Under the pieces are notes generated by a model, which was not told the origin of the DNA, did not search any database, and saw nothing but the letters and a program-made list of their open reading frames with translations. Below, in pieces: positions 1 to 7,888 of a stretch of 26,807 nucleotides of DNA. This DNA is from VBAS01 sp035318985 (GTDB taxonomy: Bacteria > Bacteroidota > Bacteroidia > Chitinophagales > Chitinophagaceae). Location of the stretch: the NCBI GenBank assembly GCA_035318985.1, contig DATHDP010000014.1, positions 1 through 26,807 of the forward strand, in the 5' to 3' direction. A program made the translations under genes and the position numbers. Position 1 is the first letter of the stretch. Each line of letters begins with the position of its first letter.

Positions 1-1721
1 ACGTTGAAATATTTTTTTACAATATTCATGTTTACCGGGTAATCAAGTTTTTCAGGCGTTTCCATTCCCAAAAAATTTCTTCCGGCAGGTGTGGATTTCT
101 TAGGTATGTATACTGTTTTATTTCTTTGCAAGGGCAATACATTGTTTTTGTTTTTCAGTAGCACCATAGATTTTAACTGTGCTTCATAACCCTCCTTCAT
201 GAATTCAGCATTGCCTACAGTTTTTTTTGATTCTTCGGGATCGAGGTAAGGATTTTCAAATAAACCTGTACGGAAAATATTTTTTAATAAACGAACTGCA
301 GACTCTTCAAATCTTGCCCGCATGAATTTTTCTCCATGTTCTTTTACTCCTATGTTATATGCTTCGATCACCGGTGCCGCATCATTATTACCCCCAAACT
401 GATCAACACTTGACATCAGTACTTTATAATGCCTTTCTGCAATAGATAATTTATCGACACCCCATGATTTACCGGTAAGGAAAATATCAACCGCAGTTTC
501 ATCACCTGTCACCAACCAATCTGTACAAACAACGCCATCGTATTTATATTTTTTTCTCAAAAGATCATTGATGATATAGGAATTATAGTTGTTAGCAACG
601 TTCTCATGATTCTTTACATCCTGGTTGTAGGAGATAGTATAATAAGGCATCACTGCTGCTGCCATTCCTGTTTTCCCGCCCAACTTAAAAGCTCCATCAG
701 TAAACGGTGTAAAATGTTGAGCGAAATTTTTGCCGGGATATACTGCATATTTTCCATAACCATAATGTGCATCTCTGCCACCTTCACCACTGCCACCGCC
801 GGGCCAATGCTTCACCATTGCATTCACACTGTTATAGCCCCATCCATTTGCGATCTCTTTATCACCAGTTGAAGTTTGAAATCCGTCGATATATGCACGA
901 GCCATGTCTGCTGCAAGTTTTGGATCCTCGCCAAACGTTCCGCTAACACGATTCCATCTTGGCTCTGTTGCAATATCAACTTGTGGTGAAAGAGCTGTTG
1001 TAATTCCCAAAGCTCTATACTCAACCGCAGCAATATGACCGAAATTTTTTACGATTGCCGGATCAAATGTTGCAGCCAGGCCCAATGAACCGGGCCACAT
1101 GGAGATAGAACCACCGGCACCTGCATTGAATTCAGCATTGGCAATTGTACCGTGTCTTGGATCAGAACTATTGTTTGCGGGAATACCCAGGCCAATTCCT
1201 TCTACCAATGATTGCATATTATTATTCCATTCTGCAGCTACATCTGCACTTTTAACAGAAGTAATAAGTACGTGCCTCAAATTATCATTGGTCAGGAATT
1301 TTTTTTGCTGGTCTGTGAGGTCTGATACTTTTGCGCCACTTTGATCAAATGGTTTTCCATTGTATGTTCCGGCAAAAGGCCCACCCGGTGGATTTGGGAT
1401 CGGTTGATGCCGGCTATATAACATCAATCCTGCAATCTGTTCAACTGACATTTTTGATGCAAGATCTTTTGCACGAACATCGGCTGGCAAACGCCAGTCT
1501 TCGTATTTATCAAGCTTACCGTTCTTATCCAGGTCTTTAAAAGCGAAGCCATCAATGGTAATAATTTTTATACCTGACATCGTGGAATACCCCAATGTCT
1601 GTCCGCTCTTATTTGTTACTATAGAAATTGCCCCATTTGTTTTTTCACTCCAGTTCTGAGCATAAAGTGTTGTGCTCATTAATGAAGCAGAAACAAAAAT
1701 GAGTGAAGTGATCTTTTTCAT
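1..1721 (-). CDS. Exported glycoside hydrolase family 3 (beta-glucosidase-like), 3' end cut by window edge
   Basis: The frame opens with ATG at 1721-1719 and runs off the left edge after about 573 codons, so the C-terminus is missing. Residues 1-21 form a signal peptide (MKKITSLIFV..., ending LYAQ), so the enzyme acts in the periplasm or outside the cell. Residues 63-74 (DLDKNGKLDKYE) match a 12-residue EF-hand calcium loop, placed before the GH3 TIM barrel. The barrel shows EPRWNR (253-258), the KHWPGGG turn (304-310) and DGVVCTDW (395-402), whose Asp401 (codon 521-519) is the expected GH3 nucleophile. The general acid/base would lie in the C-terminal domain, which is only partly visible. 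GH3 enzymes release terminal beta-linked sugars; the substrate cannot be told from sequence. The gene lies downstream of two sugar isomerase-like genes on the same strand, separated by an inverted repeat. Confidence 0.93.
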   Translation of the reverse strand, partial: MKKITSLIFVSASLMSTTLYAQNWSEKTNGAISIVTNKSGQTLGYSTMSGIKIITIDGFAFKDLDKNGKLDKYEDWRLPADVRAKDLASKMSVEQIAGLMLYSRHQPIPNPPGGPFAGTYNGKPFDQSGAKVSDLTDQQKKFLTNDNLRHVLITSVKSADVAAEWNNNMQSLVEGIGLGIPANNSSDPRHGTIANAEFNAGAGGSISMWPGSLGLAATFDPAIVKNFGHIAAVEYRALGITTALSPQVDIATEPRWNRVSGTFGEDPKLAADMARAYIDGFQTSTGDKEIANGWGYNSVNAMVKHWPGGGSGEGGRDAHYGYGKYAVYPGKNFAQHFTPFTDGAFKLGGKTGMAAAVMPYYTISYNQDVKNHENVANNYNSYIINDLLRKKYKYDGVVCTDWLVTGDETAVDIFLTGKSWGVDKLSIAERHYKVLMSSVDQFGGNNDAAPVIEAYNIGVKEHGEKFMRARFEESAVRLLKNIFRTGLFENPYLDPEESKKTVGNAEFMKEGYEAQLKSMVLLKNKNNVLPLQRNKTVYIPKKSTPAGRNFLGMETPEKLDYPVNMNIVKKYFN

Positions 1722-1785
1722 TGCGATCGGTTTTATAATGAGGTATTTTTTATTTGGTATCCGTCAGTAGTTTTTCATGGCATCG

Positions 1786-1868
1786 TCTGTTGCGTCGCAC
1801 TCTTCAACTGAAATGCATAGTTGAGCAATGAACAGAAAGTACAAGAGTGCGACGCAACAGAAGTTGAA
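1786..1868. repeat. Long inverted repeat, candidate interspersed palindromic element
   Basis: The 218-base gap 1722-1939 holds a perfect 19-bp inverted repeat. The left arm is 1786-1804 (TCTGTTGCGTCGCACTCTT) and the right arm 1843-1861, with a 38-base loop. The next 7 bases inside the left arm (TTCAACT, 1803-1809) are repeated inverted just outside the right arm (AGTTGAA, 1862-1868), so the unit looks mosaic rather than a simple hairpin. There is no U-run, so it is a poor intrinsic terminator. It could be a REP-like mobile unit or a transcript-stabilising hairpin between the TIM-barrel genes and the downstream GH3. I see nothing else in this gap and no clear promoter for the GH3. Confidence 0.75.
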
Positions 1869-1939
1869 TAGAGAATAATAGTCGGGAACATAAAAATTTA
1901 TTCAATGAGATATTATAACATTTCCCGAAAAGAAAATAA

Positions 1940-2800
1940 TCAATAATTCTTCTTAGCGAGATAATCTCTGCTGATCGTTAAGCTTTCAAACATATCTCTC
2001 TTGCTTGTATCCTGCTCAACAAACCAATATTTCAGCCCGGCTTTTTTTCTTGCTTTAAAAATTCTATCAAAGTCAATAGTGCCATTACCTACTTCTGTAA
2101 TGGCTTTTGTTCCGGCTTCCATATCTTTTACATGCCACATAGCAAAGCGGCCCGGATATTTTTCAAAATAGGCCACGGGATCATGCCCAGCTTTGGAAAT
2201 CCAATACAGATCCATTTCCATCTTTACTAGGTCACCTGGAGTATTTTTTAAAAGAAAATCATAAACCAATGTGTCATCGAGTTTTTCAAATTCAAAATCA
2301 TGATTGTGATATGCAAATTGTATTCCCGCCGCTTTTGTTGCAGTGGCTGCTTTTTCAAACATCGCAGGTAAAGATTTATATATCTCAGGAGTCCGTTCAT
2401 TTGGCATTAGATAGGCACAGACCATATATTCAGCACCGAGAGCATGCACATCTTCAATAGCTTTATCCCAGCCATCACTTAATGTTCCTTTTCCTTTCAT
2501 GGCAATGCCGGTTGTGTGATGTGAGCTGATAACTTTTATACCTGTATTTCCAAGAATTGTTTTGAACTCACTTGCCGTTTTTCCGAAGAAAGTTCCGTTA
2601 TATCCATAGAGTTCGATATTCTTATAACCCAAGCCTGCAAGACGTTCCAATGTACCTTCAAGGTTCTTTGAAACAGCATCGCGGACGGTGTAAAGTTGAA
2701 CATTCAAAGACTTTTTTTTGAATTGATCAGCGAGTAGTGGACCCATATATAAGCCTGCTGCACCAAATGACAGGTTCTGTATAAAATGTCTTCTTTTCAT
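1940..2800 (-). CDS. Periplasmic sugar isomerase/epimerase-like TIM-barrel protein (AP_endonuc_2 family)
   Basis: This 286-residue protein has a leader beginning MKRRHFIQ, followed by a hydrophobic stretch to about residue 23. It resembles a Tat or Sec leader, so an exported protein is likely. The rest is a xylose-isomerase-like TIM barrel. Putative metal and catalytic residues are visible in order: E63 (NIELYG), H165/H167 in YHNHD, E195/D197 in MEMDLYW, H223 in WHVKD and E262 in FVEQD. This set is typical of sugar-phosphate isomerase/epimerase-type proteins. Exported members in Bacteroidota are often linked to processing of free or keto-sugars rather than sugar phosphates. It lies 33 bp after its paralogue (2834-3751) and is probably in the same operon. 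The exact substrate is unknown. Confidence 0.88.
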   Translation of the reverse strand: MKRRHFIQNLSFGAAGLYMGPLLADQFKKKSLNVQLYTVRDAVSKNLEGTLERLAGLGYKNIELYGYNGTFFGKTASEFKTILGNTGIKVISSHHTTGIAMKGKGTLSDGWDKAIEDVHALGAEYMVCAYLMPNERTPEIYKSLPAMFEKAATATKAAGIQFAYHNHDFEFEKLDDTLVYDFLLKNTPGDLVKMEMDLYWISKAGHDPVAYFEKYPGRFAMWHVKDMEAGTKAITEVGNGTIDFDRIFKARKKAGLKYWFVEQDTSKRDMFESLTISRDYLAKKNY

Positions 2801-2833
2801 GGTATCGTTTGTTTGATATTTTTAAATCGATGT

Positions 2834-3751
2834 TTATGCTTTCAGCATTTTGCTTAAGTAATTAAAGCTTGATGTAATGCTTGCCAATGCATCTTTCGGC
2901 ATATCGTGCTCAACAAAAAAATGTTTCATGCCTGAAGTGGATGCCGCATCAAAAATTCTTTTGTAATCAATTGTTCCTTCACCAACGGGTAAAATAACTT
3001 CTCGTTTTGCATCAAGATCTTTTACATGCCATAAAGGAAAACGACCGGGATTTTGCTTAAATAACTCAACCGGATCTTTACCGCCCTTAGTTGCCCAGGC
3101 AAGATCGAGCTCCATTTGCATTTTCGTTTGGGATAAAAATAATTCATAAGGAATTTGTCCTTCCACTGCACGAAACTCCGCATCATGATTGTGATAAGCA
3201 AAACCGATCTTTGCTTTTTTACAAGCTTCATCCGTTTTGTTCAAGACATCTATGGAAGATTTTATTTCATCCAGTGTGGTAATAGGAGTGTTGGCACAAA
3301 CCAAATAATCAACACCTCCTTCAGCCGCTTCATCAACTAACTCCTGCATATTATCACGAAGGTTTCTCATTGGTGGAATAGTGATTGGTTTTCCATCAGC
3401 ACCAGTTGGCATTTTAGCACCCGGAGGCATTTTAAATGGAGCACCGAGCACATGATGCGATTTCCAACTCATGCCTATATCTTTTAAAAATTTGGCAAAC
3501 TCTTTTGGCTTCATTCCGTAATAACCACCTTTTTTACTGAATGCTGATTCAATTTCTTTATATCCAACCGCGGCGATCTTTTTTAAAGTTCCCTCCACAT
3601 CATTATCAATTTCATTAAAAAATGTGAATAGCTGCAAACCTATTGCAGGTTCTTTGAATTGAGTTGCAAACTGACCAAAGGAGCTATTGCGTAATAACAG
3701 AGTGCCAAGCAATGCAGCACCTGATGAGTGGATAAATTGTTTTCTTTTCAT
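2834..3751 (-). CDS. Periplasmic sugar isomerase/epimerase-like TIM-barrel protein, paralogue of the 1940-2800 product
   Basis: This 305-residue protein starts MKRKQFIH, then has a hydrophobic segment ending near NSSFGQ (about residue 27), which indicates export. It has the same fold and signature order as its neighbour: E67 (KEIESA), YHNHD (186-190), MELDLAW with E214/D216, WHVKD (241-245) and FVEHD with E281. It also has an insert at about residues 103-130, rich in Pro, Gly and Met (KMPPGAKMPTG), that the neighbour lacks. The gene starts only 5 bp after the stop of the esterase gene, so the two are surely cotranscribed. The two TIM-barrel proteins may act on successive steps or different anomers of the same sugar; this is inference from adjacency only. 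Confidence 0.88.
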   Translation of the reverse strand: MKRKQFIHSSGAALLGTLLLRNSSFGQFATQFKEPAIGLQLFTFFNEIDNDVEGTLKKIAAVGYKEIESAFSKKGGYYGMKPKEFAKFLKDIGMSWKSHHVLGAPFKMPPGAKMPTGADGKPITIPPMRNLRDNMQELVDEAAEGGVDYLVCANTPITTLDEIKSSIDVLNKTDEACKKAKIGFAYHNHDAEFRAVEGQIPYELFLSQTKMQMELDLAWATKGGKDPVELFKQNPGRFPLWHVKDLDAKREVILPVGEGTIDYKRIFDAASTSGMKHFFVEHDMPKDALASITSSFNYLSKMLKA

Positions 3752-3756
3752 GGTAA

Positions 3757-5376
3757 TTATTTTTTCTTGTGCTGTAACATCCAGCTTAGATAATCTTTTT
3801 CTGCAAATGCATTTTCCCAGCTATTATGATTGACACCGGGGTATTCGGAATATTTTACTTCTGCTTTTAATGACTTTAATTTTTCCACCATATCCCTGGA
3901 AAGCTGAGGATTTACTACAGCATCTACTGCGCCATGAAAAACCCAGAAGGGAACTTTTGCAACTCTTTTATCAAAATGATTTACATCACCACCGCCACAA
4001 ATAGGTAATGCAGCTGCATAGAGATCAGGATTACGATAAACAGATTCAAATGTTCCCATGCCTCCCATTGATAAGCCAGAGATATAAACTCTTGATTTAT
4101 CAACGCCTTCTTCATTCGATAACTTTTTTACCAACGCATTGGCGGCAGCTAATGGCCAGTTTGGCTCTGCCGTATAATCAAATTCAATTTTAAAAGGCGT
4201 TGTTGTCCTGTCAATTTTTGTTACGGCCCAGAAAGATTCTTCCGGACATTGAGGAAATACAACGATCGCTGGAAAATTTTTCCTACTCTCTGCAGTGATA
4301 AAAAGTTTGGAACCCCAGGTGAGTTGTTTCTCATTATCCTTACCTCTTTCACCAGCGCCATGAAGCAATAACAATAAAGGATACTTTTTATTCTTATCAT
4401 AGTTTTCCGGATAAAGAATGCGATAAGGCAACACTTTTCCTTCAGCAAAAACAAATTCTTTTTTCTCATAGATATCCAATGCATGATCAACCGCTTTTTT
4501 GTTCAATAGACCTTGAACCCCCATCCAATCATAAAATCGTTCGATCCAATTATCAGTAGGTATATTTTGTTTCTTCATACCAAAACCATGATTGCCCCGA
4601 GCATACATGTGCAGTTCTGCATCATGTTTTGTAGAGAGCCATTTGTTGTATAGTTCGATACTATGTGGTGCAAGACCAAGTCCGTCATCACTTGCGGTTA
4701 CAATAAAGATAGGAGGAGCATCTTTTGCCACTGTTCCGTGCATTTCTGTTGGAAAGAAAGGATAAATAGGTGCGGCAAAATCGGGTCTGTTCTCTTTTGT
4801 ATAATTAAATAATGTTGATGAAGTAACTGTGCCCCCGGCAGAAAATCCCATAATACCAATCCTGTTCGCCTCAAGATTATATTCAGCAACATGTTTACGG
4901 ACATAAGCAATTGCCGCCCTGCCATCAGCAATTTCTAAAGGAATGACCGCTTTATTATCATCTTCAAATTCTTTCTTGCCCCATTTAGCCGTTACTTCTG
5001 CAACCGGGTCAGTTGTTAAACTATGTGCTAAACGATATTTAAGCACGAAGCAAGTTATCCCTTTTTCTACCAGCCATTTTGCTACATCATAACCTTCACT
5101 GTTTATAGACAAAGCATGAAATGCTCCACCCGGTGCAATAATGACGGCTGTTCCGTTTGCTTTATCAGCAGAAGGTTGAAAAACAGTAAGCGTTGGTTTT
5201 GAAACATTATATACAACTTTTGTTTGCCATCCATTATTATCGTTCTCTGCTTCATTCCATGTCCATGATTCAGAACCTGGCGCCGGGCCATCATATAATG
5301 GAATTACTTTTTGTTGTGCATTTACGGTTATGAATGTTATTACTAAAAAACTTAAAAAGAGAGGACACTTTTTCAT
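3757..5376 (-). CDS. Exported protein with two alpha/beta-hydrolase (esterase) domains
   Basis: The protein has 539 residues with a signal peptide (MKKCPLFLSFLVITFITVNA, then QQ). Two serine-hydrolase domains follow in one chain. Domain 1 (about 50-290) has an oxyanion motif APGGAFH (81-87), nucleophile elbow GFSAGG with Ser179, acid Asp230/231 (TASDDG) and His263 (GNHGFG); it resembles BD-FAE/acetyl-xylan esterase-type enzymes. Domain 2 (about 300-539) has LLLHGAGERG (337-345), GLSMGG with Ser436, Asp485 (HGAVDAV) and His517 (GVNHNSW); it resembles the Esterase_PHB/predicted peptidase group. Both triads look complete. The likely role is removing ester groups from plant-type glycans before GH3 action. 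The gene heads a close-packed operon with the two TIM-barrel genes. The alternative, a peptidase role for domain 2, cannot be excluded. Confidence 0.88.
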   Translation of the reverse strand: MKKCPLFLSFLVITFITVNAQQKVIPLYDGPAPGSESWTWNEAENDNNGWQTKVVYNVSKPTLTVFQPSADKANGTAVIIAPGGAFHALSINSEGYDVAKWLVEKGITCFVLKYRLAHSLTTDPVAEVTAKWGKKEFEDDNKAVIPLEIADGRAAIAYVRKHVAEYNLEANRIGIMGFSAGGTVTSSTLFNYTKENRPDFAAPIYPFFPTEMHGTVAKDAPPIFIVTASDDGLGLAPHSIELYNKWLSTKHDAELHMYARGNHGFGMKKQNIPTDNWIERFYDWMGVQGLLNKKAVDHALDIYEKKEFVFAEGKVLPYRILYPENYDKNKKYPLLLLLHGAGERGKDNEKQLTWGSKLFITAESRKNFPAIVVFPQCPEESFWAVTKIDRTTTPFKIEFDYTAEPNWPLAAANALVKKLSNEEGVDKSRVYISGLSMGGMGTFESVYRNPDLYAAALPICGGGDVNHFDKRVAKVPFWVFHGAVDAVVNPQLSRDMVEKLKSLKAEVKYSEYPGVNHNSWENAFAEKDYLSWMLQHKKK

Positions 5377-5420
5377 TTGGCAATAGTTTGTTCAATTAAA
5401 TGTATTAAACTTTCCAAACA

Positions 5421-5446
5421 AAACCCTCTGTGTTTGCAGAGGGTTT
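5421..5446 (-). terminator. Intrinsic terminator after the GH3 gene 5460-7796
   Basis: A perfect 10-bp stem (5421-5430 AAACCCTCTG pairs with 5437-5446) has a 6-base loop. On the minus strand it is followed by TGTTTGGAAA, and the stem itself ends in TTT, giving a moderate U-rich tract. It lies 14 bases past the GH3 stop codon. The remaining bases 5377-5420, upstream of the esterase start, show no convincing promoter (nearest is TACATTTA). Confidence 0.72.
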
Positions 5447-5459
5447 ATGTATTGGGCTA

Positions 5460-7796
5460 CTAAAATGCTTTTTTTAATTCACTTATTGGAACTTGTGGCA
5501 CCAATGCCTTGATACATTTTTGTGTTACGACATCTTTAGCTAAGCTAAATGAAGCAGTTTGCTTGATATTGGCAGAAGAAGAACCAACTTTCACAGTATA
5601 AGTTCCTGCATCAGCGATCCATGAAGTTGCATCAGTATTAAAGGAAGCAAGATCATTTGGCGAAATGGTGAAAGTCAGTTGCTGCGATTGACCCGGTTGC
5701 AACAAATTGGTTTTACCAAAAGCTTTAAGTTCCATTGACGGTTTGTCCAATTTACCAGTTGGTGCACTAATGTATAACTGTACAACTTCTTTACCTGCAA
5801 CTTTACCTGTATTAGTAATAGTTACTGTTGCGGTAATAGTTTTGTCGAGTGATTTTGAACTCAGGCTAAGATCGCTGTATTTAAAATCAGTGTAAGAAAG
5901 TCCATACCCAAATTCGTAAGCAGGTTTTACATTAAACGAATTATAATATCTATAGCCAACATAGATGCCTTCATCATAAGTTACTTCACCTGGGATCAAT
6001 TTCATTCCGAAAGCACTTGCTGTAGCCTTCTCCGGGAATTCTTTACCCGGAAAACTTTTTGCGGACGAAACATCTTCATATTTCATTGGGAAAGTAGTAG
6101 CGAGCTTTCCGGATGGGTCCACTTTTCCACTTAAAATATCCGCGATAGCATTACCGGCTTCTAATCCTGGTTGCCATGCAAGAACTATGGCATCTACCTG
6201 GTCTCTCCAGCTTGCAGTTTCAATAACACCGCCGATGTTTAATACCACAACTACTTTTTTATTCTTTGCATGAAAAGCATCAGCCACATTTTTTATCATT
6301 GACTTTTCAACCTCGGATAAATTAAAGTCATTTTCAACCTTCCTGTCTTTTCCTTCTCCTGCATTTCTGCCAATTGTGATCAATGCGATGTCTGATTCAT
6401 TTGCTTTTTTTGTTATAAGATCATTGCTTAAAGTAAACTCCGAAGCAGGTGGAGTAGGGTTCATGAACTCCTGGAACATTGGTTTTTTCGGATGTTTAAT
6501 TTTATAATCATTGAGATAAGCGGTGTAAGCATTTTTTATTTCATCATCCAGCTTATATCCTGCATTTGTTAATCCCTGCGTCAAAGAAATTGTGTAGGCT
6601 TCATTTACATCCCCACTGCCTGTACCACCGGAAATGATATCATAAGAAGTATTTCCGAAAGTTGCGATGCTTTTTAAATTTTGTGCAAATGGCAATGCAG
6701 CTTTTTCATTTTTCAATAACACCATGCCATCGGCAGCTGCAGTTCGTGCAATTGTTGCATGAGATTTCAGGTCAGGAGAATTGCTGAATTTATAATTTTT
6801 ATACGCTTGTGATCCGAGAATATAATTTACGATCCTCGCTGCATTTTCATCCAGCACTTTTTCATCCAATGATCCACTTTTCACTGCATCAAGTATAGCT
6901 TTACTTTGTGCAGCTGTGCCCGGCATCAGCAGATCATTACCAGCTTTCATTTGGGCAACGGGGTCTTTGCCGCCAAACCAATCTGTCATTACGATACCTT
7001 CAAAACCCCATTCCTTTCTTAAGATGGTTGTAAGCAAGTCATAACTTTCAGAAGCATAGTTTCCGTTGATATAATTATAAGAACTCATCACGGTCCATGG
7101 ATGTGATTCTTTAATGCCGATCTCAAATCCCTTCAGGTAAATTTCCCTGAATGTTCTTTCGCTTACGAGTGTATTAACAGTATTACGATTCGTTTCCTGC
7201 TCATTACCTGCAAAATGTTTGATAGATGTACCCACGCCATTTGATTGGATACCATTTACCATTGCAGCCGTCATTTTTCCTGTCACTAAAGGATCTTCAG
7301 AATAGTATTCAAAATTTCTTCCACCAAGTGGATTACGATGAATATTCAAACCTGGGCCAAGGATAACATCCACCCCGTATTCTTTTACTTCATTACCCAT
7401 TGCAGTTCCAACTTGCTGTACAAGTTTAGTATCCCATGTAGATGCGAGTAAGGTGGCTACCGGCCATGCAGTAGCATAATAGGCTCTTGAACTGTCTTTA
7501 TTACGGAATGGTTCAATTCTTAATCCAGCAGGGCCATCCGCTACAACTGTATTAGGAAGACCAAGTCGGCTGATCGCATAAGTGGTTCCGGCAGCACCGG
7601 GAACTTTGTCCATTGTTTGGCCAATGGTGGGACCATTATTTTGTACAAGACCTGGAATGTTCATTCCCATACCAACAACAAGACTTACTTTTTCTTCAAG
7701 CGTCATTTTACTCACCAACTCTTTTGCTTTATTGTTTTGTGCAAATGTGAAAGAGATAAAAAGAATAAGCAGGAGGGATAAAAAAAATGATTTCAT
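5460..7796 (-). CDS. Exported glycoside hydrolase family 3 (beta-glucosidase / beta-xylosidase-like)
   Basis: The protein has 778 residues and is full length for multidomain GH3. Signal peptide MKSFFLSLLLILFISFTFAQ (1-20). The TIM barrel carries VADGPAGLR (85-93), the GGRNFEYYSEDP signature (158-169), KHF (193-195) and the nucleophile Asp272 in GIVMTDW. The alpha/beta sandwich domain carries the acid/base Glu480 in RNAGEGKDRK. A C-terminal fibronectin-III-like domain covers about 655-755. Both catalytic residues are present, so it should be active, releasing terminal beta-D-sugars from oligosaccharides or glycosides. It has its own terminator and follows a Crp/Fnr-type regulator gene by 92 bp. 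The gap contains an FNR-like palindrome, suggesting control by that regulator. It is only loosely similar to the GH3 at 1-1721, which lacks the FEYYSEDP signature and uses EPRWNR instead. Confidence 0.95.
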   Translation of the reverse strand: MKSFFLSLLLILFISFTFAQNNKAKELVSKMTLEEKVSLVVGMGMNIPGLVQNNGPTIGQTMDKVPGAAGTTYAISRLGLPNTVVADGPAGLRIEPFRNKDSSRAYYATAWPVATLLASTWDTKLVQQVGTAMGNEVKEYGVDVILGPGLNIHRNPLGGRNFEYYSEDPLVTGKMTAAMVNGIQSNGVGTSIKHFAGNEQETNRNTVNTLVSERTFREIYLKGFEIGIKESHPWTVMSSYNYINGNYASESYDLLTTILRKEWGFEGIVMTDWFGGKDPVAQMKAGNDLLMPGTAAQSKAILDAVKSGSLDEKVLDENAARIVNYILGSQAYKNYKFSNSPDLKSHATIARTAAADGMVLLKNEKAALPFAQNLKSIATFGNTSYDIISGGTGSGDVNEAYTISLTQGLTNAGYKLDDEIKNAYTAYLNDYKIKHPKKPMFQEFMNPTPPASEFTLSNDLITKKANESDIALITIGRNAGEGKDRKVENDFNLSEVEKSMIKNVADAFHAKNKKVVVVLNIGGVIETASWRDQVDAIVLAWQPGLEAGNAIADILSGKVDPSGKLATTFPMKYEDVSSAKSFPGKEFPEKATASAFGMKLIPGEVTYDEGIYVGYRYYNSFNVKPAYEFGYGLSYTDFKYSDLSLSSKSLDKTITATVTITNTGKVAGKEVVQLYISAPTGKLDKPSMELKAFGKTNLLQPGQSQQLTFTISPNDLASFNTDATSWIADAGTYTVKVGSSSANIKQTASFSLAKDVVTQKCIKALVPQVPISELKKAF

Positions 7797-7849
7797 ATAA
7801 CAAGCTTTTTTGAGACTCTAAAGTTCCGTATTGCAGGGTTCATTCAAGC

Positions 7850-7863
7850 TTGACTTTTGTCAA
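7850..7863. promoter_or_regulatory. Palindromic FNR-like operator TTGAC-TTTT-GTCAA
   Basis: This perfect 5+5 palindrome with a 4-base spacer lies in the 92-bp gap between the Crp/Fnr-family gene stop and the GH3 start (centre about 60 bp upstream of the GH3 ATG). The half-site TTGAC is close to the TTGAT recognised by FNR-type proteins. The neighbouring regulator has the E--SR recognition-helix pattern that reads such a site. No TAnnTTTG box is visible downstream, so the promoter would depend on the regulator or be atypical. Confidence 0.5.
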
Positions 7864-7888
7864 ATAGTGAAGTTGGATGATAAAAAAT

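Noticed and set aside
606..1540. Several plus-strand frames and one minus-strand frame between 606 and 1540
   Set aside because: They lie inside the GH3 gene that reads continuously on the minus strand from 1721 to the left edge.
1884..1926. CGGGAA...TTCCCG pair downstream of the TIM-barrel gene as a terminator
   Set aside because: The stem is only 6 bp, the loop is about 30 bases and there is no U-run.
5384..5405. TACATTTA as promoter of the esterase operon
   Set aside because: It lacks the final G of TAnnTTTG and has no TTG at 19-21 bp upstream.
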